A stretch of 64,000 nt of DNA from Corythucha ciliata (Eukaryota > Arthropoda > Insecta > Hemiptera > Tingidae), in the NCBI GenBank assembly GCA_038030265.1, contig CM075938.1, forward strand, positions 17,027,009 through 17,091,008. The letters run 5' to 3'. Every line of letters starts with the position of its first letter. Position 1 is the first letter of the stretch. The notes under the pieces were generated by a model, which had not been told where the DNA came from, made no database searches, and worked only from the letters and a program-made list of their open reading frames with translations. Shown piece after piece: positions 58,202 through 64,000 of this stretch. The translations under genes were made by a program, and so were the position numbers.

Positions 58202-58672
58202 TTATCGTCCGGAGCCAGCGTCCTCGCTGGCTGACTGGCCTCCGTCGTGTCGGACGGGGTGACGGTTTGTGGGGGGGGGGCTCATTTGCTGGCGGCTGTT
58301 CGGGTCGGTCCTCCTTGGTCTCGGTTTAGGGTCGGCGAGATGGGCTGAGCTGGCTCGTGATCCGGTCCCCGGCAAGTGTAGGCAGGGGAGGATCGGGTAG
58401 TGGTGCTTGGAATGCGGGTACGCGGTACACCCGTACAGAAACTTTCGCTGTCGGCCTTTTGTTGGGACAAGAAAACTCGAAAACACCGATTCAAAAACGT
58501 TTTCAACCGTTTCACTGAACCCGTGCCGTTCTCTGAGCACTAAAACGAAACGGTGAGCTGGCGAGCCCCAATGTAGGCTCGTGGCGCAAAAGGCGCTCGT
58601 GGGATGTCTCAAAGGTGAATCCAGAGAAAACTGCTGTGTCTTCGGTTGCTCTTGCCGTCGTAGCCGAGACAC
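58202..58672 (-). CDS. Proline/serine/arginine-rich open frame
   Basis: A 156-codon minus-strand frame next to the 3' LTR, with YPHSKHHYPILPCLHLPG and RRTDPNSRQQ. It may be the tail of a former pol or an accessory protein; I do not recognise it. No intact start or domain supports a function. Confidence 0.3.
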   Translation of the reverse strand: MSRLRRQEQPKTQQFSLDSPLRHPTSAFCATSLHWGSPAHRFVLVLRERHGFSETVENVFESVFSSFLVPTKGRQRKFLYGCTAYPHSKHHYPILPCLHLPGTGSRASSAHLADPKPRPRRTDPNSRQQMSPPPTNRHPVRHDGGQSASEDAGSGR

Positions 58673-60960
58673 AACGTTGTCATTTCATTGTTTCCCAAAA
58701 ATTCAGGGTTCAATGGTGTCAGTTATCAATTAGGCCAGTGTTGGGAGAATGTCGACCGCCGAAAGACTTGGGTGCTTGCTTGACGTTTGAGTATAAATGT
58801 ATCAGAAACCATGTTCTTCTGTTCTTGTCACTTTAGGCCAACTGACTACTTATTTCCCGGTATGTTACGGACGTTGACAACGAAAAAAAACCTTTCAAAA
58901 ACGCGAAGCTTGTTATCATTTAACATCGGGAACGGACACGAGATAAGAGTTGGGTTATATTACCTTTCCTGGTTACCCCAAATTTATTACAGTATTGAGT
59001 GATTTATTTATATTTACTTAATTTTAACGTTCCAAAAGTTTTTTTATGTTTTATGAGCTGAAATTTAGGTCTATTGTAAGCAATTGATCCACAGACGGTG
59101 ATAGTTTCTTCCGGTTTTCAGTCACTGAGGCAGAACAGAATGTGTATTCCCCACATCACTCGGCCAAGAAGTCTTGTTCCTATGTCACTTGGAAAATGAA
59201 TTTTGACTAGAGAATCATCAAAACGTGTTCTTTTTATTCTATAATACACGAATGGCGTTTATTCGACCGATCCAAAAAAAACGAAATGCCGGTGAACTAC
59301 ACGTTTGTTGGGTGCTACTCGAGGGCTGGAAAGGACCGTGTATCCTTCTCCAGATTCTTTTCCAACCATCATGGTTAGGTAATCTCCTTCAGCGCTATAA
59401 AAGGAGCACGTGAACATTGTACGTTAACCATTTCCCAACGCTCTTTTCACACTAACGCGGTTTCACGAGGTCCCCGCGTGTAATCCGCGTGAATGCCGCT
59501 TTCTCATCGAACCAAGTAATATGTACCGCACGTGTGTAAAGGTGTACGTGGTCACTACGCGGCAGCCAAAACCGCGCCGCGTGAAACCTCGTATATGTGA
59601 AACGAGCCTAACGCGCTAGTTAAAAGTTAAGCCACTTCAAAATTGACGGGATGGCAACGTGAAAAGGTTTGAAATGAAACGATTGCTCCGGTCCGACTAT
59701 AGTCACCCATTCGCATTTACGTTCCCGTACCGATAATAAATTGTGAACTGGCCTTTTTTCTTGAATAACAACGGAAAACTCACTCTTGTCATCACAGAGC
59801 CCTTGTCTCCGGCATTCCGAACTCCTGAAGTACTAACTAAGCCACTTCTGTCGATGTGTTGCGGTTCAAGTGATTTCAAATCGCGAAACTCTCCTCTTGT
59901 GTGAATGCACTCACCACGTCAACGAGGTAATTTACATTATCCAAGCTCGACATCGCCGGGAAATCACGGGCGTCTGTCGAATTGCCACTAATGAATCTTT
60001 GTACTAGAAAGGACACTATGATTGAAATAAGTTGCCCGATTTTTATTGATGACAAGATGTCAAATGTTGAGCGATTGGATCATGAGCAAGGACCGGCACC
60101 GATTTATTTTCCTTTTTTTGTAGATAGCGGCGATCCTTCACGTAGTCACTTAAGTTCCATTTTACGTAATTTTGATGCCTACAATGCCATCAAGACTGAG
60201 TTATTGAAAAAAAAAAAAAAAAAAAAAAAAAAAAACGATTTGCAGCAAGCTTCCAATGTAGAACTTACATGAACGGGGCAACCAGGAATAGATAAGAATG
60301 CAATGCCAACTCGATCGTAACCTGCCATGTCCTTTCCCGATATGTTGGGAGTACCGGTTTCATTATCACACGACACTAGCGCCGCTAGTGATAGCTACAA
60401 TCGCCAATATATGTCCTTTTCTTAGACCTAATTTCATTTACAAAATTAACCATTAACTAAATATAGGGTTATTTAACTAACTTAGGCTAATATAATTATA
60501 TGTCCTACTAACTAAGCTAGCCTAATCGAAATATTTCCCTGAAGAGCTCAACGTCATTTTTTTTTAATAAACTATCCTCATAGCGATAAAATTTGGAATT
60601 TGAAGTACAATTAAAAGGGGTGGATGAAGTTTTTTTTTTTTTTAAACTAGAAGCTACGACGATGATGATGATACGACGACGATGATGGGGGGTGGTTCAA
60701 GTGAAGAGAGAAAATTTCCAATGTCCAATAGGCTAAAGAAGGTATAAAATAATCTGGAACAGAGAAATCGGAAGTGCATTAATAGTAGTCGGGGATTTTC
60801 ATTGTAACTTGATCGCTTGCTGGCTTGCCGGCGAAAGAAGACTCAGTGAATGTGGAAGTGGCAGGGGGAAGGGGGAGAGGTGTAGAGTGACATTCACCCA
60901 GTAATTCTTGCTGACAATGTTACGTGGTTGTGTAGAAGAAGAAGGGAACAAGGAAAAAAT
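58673..60960. other. Interior of the LTR element, unassigned
   Basis: No domain recognised. It contains a possible MITE (59448-59610), an A-run (60207-60235) and a GAT/GAC-rich stretch at 60655-60690. Confidence 0.4.
59448..59610. mobile_element. Possible small MITE
   Basis: Imperfect inverted ends of about 25 bp: CACACTAACGCGGTTTCACG on the left and the inverse of CGCGTGAAACCTCGTATATG on the right. The interior is rich in CGCG and CGTG. No clear TSD. Confidence 0.45.
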
Positions 60961-60968
60961 AAACTACG

Positions 60969-61970
60969 CTAGGGGGGAGGAGGTATCAAATCGCTTGTAA
61001 TTATGAATGTAATAAATTCCTCCGGGTGAAAATAGGTTTTAAGTCGTTTGCGCCCGTTTGACAGGACCTTTTGGAGGATTTCGGAAGGACTTCGAGGATA
61101 TGAACGAATGCCATTTCCGAGAGAGTTTTTGGTGAAGGGCACTATCAACGTAGACGGTACTTCCGAGGGAAAATAAGGGCTAGTCAGGCGCAGGACACAC
61201 AACCTAAGCATTTCAGTGGGCGAAATTGATAAATGCAGAGGGGTAGCTGCGTTCGTTTTAGAACTCGGCTTGTGGAAGAAACGTCCATTAGGTTCGGGGA
61301 GAGTCATCAGGTTCAAGGTCAAATCAGGGTTTGAGAGACAGTCCCTAAATTGGCCCGTGTGAGACGCTGGAGTGGTTGGGGTTGTTAGGGGGGTTGTAAT
61401 GGATTTTGGTGGTGAGGAGGAGATGGGGTTCCAGGGTATAGTGGTGGGCTTGGAAGGTGGATTTAGGGTGAGAGGGTTAGGGGTAATTTCTGGTTCAGGA
61501 CTGTGTGGGGAACAGGAAGAAGGGAAGGTATCCCCGGGGGCCGCTTGTGGAGGTGGGGAAATGGTTCGGGATGTGGCAGGGGGTGCAAGAGTCGGTCTCA
61601 CCGAAAGTTATGGAGGGGGGTAATAGTGTCCAGGGTTTGAATCCACGGGGAGGTTGGTAAGGCATGGAAAAAGTTGGGGGGATGCTGCCGTGTGGTTTGC
61701 TGGACTCGGCTCGGGCAGAAAGGGACGAGGAACAGTGCAGGGCATGAGAGGTGGATTAGTAGTGAGGGAATAGGGGAGCATTTCGGGTTCAGGGCTGGGT
61801 GAAGGGCTAGGAGTAAGGCACACATTCGCAGGGTCTGGTTGCAAATGTTGGGCTATGGTGTTCACTATCTGTTGGATTTTTTCATGAACACCGATAAGTT
61901 TTCTCGCTTCCACTGCTATCCTGTCCATCTCGTCATTATAAGCCCTGAGGAACGCTAGGGCTTCCAGCAT
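60969..61970 (-). pseudogene. Proline-rich gag-like ORF, frameshifted
   Basis: The minus strand opens at 61970 with a short helical part (MLEALAFLRAYNDEMDRIAV, KLIGVHEKIQQIV) and turns highly proline- and threonine-rich. The frame shifts near 61605 and continues to 60969 (ending FHPEEFITFI...IPPPP). Its position just inside the 5' LTR suggests a gag-like protein, but no zinc knuckle or capsid homology is evident. Confidence 0.45.
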
Positions 61971-62320
61971 TTTACCTTGTGGAAGAGGGAAAATGGCGAT
62001 CGGGAAGAGGAGAAGGAGAGCGATGTGAAGGCTGTTGAACTAATTTCTGCTTTGGAGCGAGCAGGGAGGGGGGTGTTTTCATTAGTCATAGCCAAGGAGA
62101 GAGAGGGAAGCGTGCGCGTGGCGGCGGCGAACAGGGAAAGGAAAGCGAAATTGTAGAAGAGGGAAGAGCTGTGTCAGGGGGGGGGGGTTATTGCTAATAA
62201 TTCCTAAAGTAGCAAATTGAATGCTGGGGTTCTAGAGAATTAAAAAAATCTCTTACCTTTTTCAAGTCAGATGGCCGGCAGTGGACGGCACGTGGGGTTC
62301 GACGACTTCTGGCACTAGTT

Positions 62321-62733
62321 TGTAACGGGGGGGATTTTTGGGGCTTTTGGGACCGTTACAGGGGAGAAAGGACAAAATAATGAAATCACGAGTTAACGCT
62401 CTAACTTTATTAACTTAACGAACAATCAAAAACCACTTAAAACTTGTTAACTTCCGGGGGGGGGGGCACAATGACACTGAGGGAACTAACCGAGCGGCCG
62501 AGGCACACTCGAGCCGGCGGCTGGCGATCGGCTGCTTTATTTCGGCACTCCGTCCACCTAGAAAACTCAGGATTGAGTAAGAGGGGAATTGAAACTAGGT
62601 TGTCTATTGCGACACTTGCCGTGCCGTTCAATTGAGCTTTGGACTCTTAGCTCAGCCCCCTGTCCCACACCGTAATGTCGTAGGCAACCTCGGGACCGGC
62701 AACCTTCGTCACCCTTGCGTAGCGCACGTTACG
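62321..62733 (-). repeat. Terminal repeat, right (5' LTR)
   Basis: Direct repeat of 57781-58193. Its last base reads G where the left copy has A. Confidence 0.85.
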
Positions 62734-63227
62734 CATCAAATAACTTTTTCAACATTATGCAGAAAATGCTTTGCGTTTTTCATGTTCTGTAATAATTTTC
62801 GTAGTTACTCATAATATAAATGTTTTTTTATTCGCATTTCAATTTTGCACCACAAGATGAGCCCTTCTGGCTACTTTTCCTTAACTTTTCCATGGGGCCA
62901 CGGCTTGAAAAATACACCTTGATAAGTCGATCTTTGTAACCACTTTGGTTACGGAAGTTGAGGGAGGAGGAGTTTCAACTAATCCACTGAGAGAGCACTG
63001 CCCGCAGGTTCATGTTCTTCTTGACGGGCTATGGTATAAAATCCATCTTTAATTTCTTTTTCTGACTTCCGGAAAGAAAATAGTAATTGTGTGAAGTGAT
63101 AATATGTGCTGCAAAGTGTTTCGTCGGTCCACGAGAATGCCTGGCCTCTCCCGAGGCTCGACTGTGCAACTCTCTTTTTTTTTCTCTCTTTTTTTTTTTC
63201 AAAAAGGCTGTTAATCATTCAGCCTTA
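62734..63227. other. Right interior of the Ginger element
   Basis: Non-coding sequence between the nested LTR element and the right inverted repeat; nothing recognised. Confidence 0.4.
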
Positions 63228-63383
63228 TTGTGACAAGTACGTCTGATTCGCAATGAGCCCGAAAAACCTCGGCCTATTTGTAATAAGACTAAATGGTCCA
63301 GACTGATTACAAAAAAAAATGAGTTTTCCACAAAAAGGCTAGGATTTTTAGAAAAAGACTGATTCGACAAAAATCCTGCGACA

Positions 63384-63438
63384 CATAAACTAAAATTGGA
63401 ACGATACAGAGAATATTAGCATAGGCCCTGCGCAAGGA
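63384..63438 (+). pseudogene. U6 snRNA pseudogene, 3' fragment
   Basis: Begins with the duplicated CATA and follows U6 through AACTAAAATTGGAACGATAC, ACAGAGA and CCTGCGCAAGGA with three or four differences, then degrades before the U6 3' stem. It completes the U6 copy started at 55755. Confidence 0.85.
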
Positions 63439-63621
63439 ATTAAAATTTTTATTTTGGTTAAACCTCTTGTGATAAAATTCTACAAAAAAAGAAAAGAGGT
63501 GCCAATGGGCTAAACCAAATTTCAATGCATGAAGTATTTTTTTTAAAAATCAAATGCGTTGGAGTAGAGAGCCTGAAATTCGAGTGTCCTCAAAATAGGA
63601 CAGTGATAATTAATGGGTTAA

Positions 63622-64000
63622 AGTGTCCAAAAATGAGCGTTTCGCGTTGTTCTCGACTCCAAGCGGCTCGGCGATGTCCGCATGCGTTATGGTGCGCGGG
63701 GAAAATTCGTTTTGCTCCTGTAAACGGAGTGGCCTGAAATGGCGACATCACTGAGAGAACCGTCATTTTTTCCTGTATTTCGATCTCAGACGAACGTTGG
63801 AGTCCCGTGCAGAATGCTCAATAGACCAATGTGACCATTTTCCTCCTCAACATTACTGAGTGGCCGCCAGCGTCCCTTATACTATATTATATTATTATCA
63901 ATTCTGTAGATCTGCATCCGAAGAAATTCTTGCGGCTAGCGAACTATCCTCAAACTCGTTCCACAACGTTGGAGGGGGGTTATTGACAAAAGAATAATAG
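63622..64000. other. Unassigned DNA
   Basis: Nothing recognised. Confidence 0.4.

Larger units (their letters stand above)
57781..62733 (-). mobile_element. LTR element, internally deleted
   Basis: Direct 413-bp terminal repeats (57781-58193 and 62321-62733, TGTAACGG...GTTACA, about 97% alike) enclose 4.1 kb. A purine tract AAGGGGTGGA on the minus strand abuts the 57781 repeat, so I read it as a minus-strand element with its 3' LTR at the left. Internal frames are proline-rich and lack RT, RNase H and integrase, so it is non-autonomous or deleted. No matching TSD was found. Confidence 0.75.
55777..63383 (+). mobile_element. Ginger-type DNA transposon inserted in U6
   Basis: Ends are TGTCGCAGGATTTTTGTCGA and its exact inverse; the first 45 or so bases of each end are identical inverses and similarity extends about 150 bp (to about 55935 and from 63228). 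CATA is duplicated exactly at 55773-55776 and 63384-63387. TGT...ACA ends and 4-bp TSDs are the reported features of Ginger elements, and the element contains a Ginger/KRBA2-type integrase. A 4.95-kb terminal-repeat element sits inside, so the original element was about 2.65 kb. Confidence 0.85.
55681..63617. mobile_element. TTAA-bordered element carrying a split U6
   Basis: TTAA at 55677-55680 is followed by CACTGTCCTATTTTGAGGAC; the exact inverse of 22 bp lies near 63578-63606, 11 bp inside TTAA at 63618-63621. The right arm has the extra outer CCCATTAATTAT, as in the MITE at 54430. Without the Ginger insertion, the unit would be about 0.33 kb with a U6-like sequence inside. That the U6 copy was carried by this element is my inference. 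Confidence 0.5.

Noticed and set aside
57781..62733. A target-site duplication for the nested LTR element
   Set aside because: Left flank CCAAC and right flank CATCA do not match convincingly.
55777..63383. Reading the U6 insertion as a Dada element with a 6-bp TSD
   Set aside because: A 6-bp TSD would need one mismatch in each copy and ends starting GTCG. The 4-bp CATA duplication is exact, leaves TGT...ACA ends and matches the Ginger integrase inside.

Overview
This is eukaryotic nuclear DNA, most likely from an arthropod. The one complete host gene is an insect-type UDP-glycosyltransferase with five short GT-AG introns. The rest is AT-rich intergenic sequence packed with transposable elements of animal type: gypsy, R1- and I-like LINEs, Penelope, piggyBac, mariner, PIF/Harbinger-like and Ginger. 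The U6-like sequences resemble insect U6. A hemipteran or other hexapod is my guess; the species cannot be fixed from this sequence.

Layout. 1-1.4 kb: nothing recognised. 1.41-3.9 kb: a U6 snRNA pseudogene fused directly to a 5'-truncated R1-type LINE. 3.94-5.26 kb: an opposite-strand LINE with poly(A) tail and an 11-bp target-site duplication (TSD). 5.5-20.3 kb: a nested cluster. Two inverted mariner copies flank a piggyBac transposase split into three parts. One split is a complete 6.06-kb gypsy retrotransposon (137-bp LTRs, TSD GTAGT) that itself holds a long-TIR element (TSD TA). The other is a 2.4-kb Penelope-like insertion (12-bp TSD). A PIF/Harbinger-like MITE (TSD TAA) sits just upstream of the piggyBac start codon. 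20.3-29.5 kb: a fold-back repeat, several very degenerate short-period arrays and one LINE fragment. 29.5-32.7 kb: an I-like LINE on the minus strand. 32.95-33.23 kb: a small fold-back retroposon with a hammerhead-ribozyme-like core. 34.3-36.25 kb: the UGT gene. 37.5-50.4 kb: orientation-switching degenerate arrays, a local duplication of about 0.9 kb carrying a palindromic MITE, and a decayed exon-like region. 50.4-54.4 kb: nothing recognised.

55.7-63.6 kb is the most striking region. A U6 snRNA-like sequence is cut at its conserved CATA by an element with inverted ends TGTCGCAGG...CCTGCGACA, a perfect 4-bp CATA duplication and a KRBA2/Ginger-type integrase pseudogene. This Ginger element has in turn received a 4.95-kb element with 413-bp terminal repeats. 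The split U6 copy lies between short inverted repeats bordered by TTAA, so it may ride inside a piggyBac-type MITE.

Nearly all transposon ORFs carry stops or frameshifts, so they are relics. Only the UGT reads as an intact protein gene. Coordinates of element ends supported by TSDs are exact; others are approximate.
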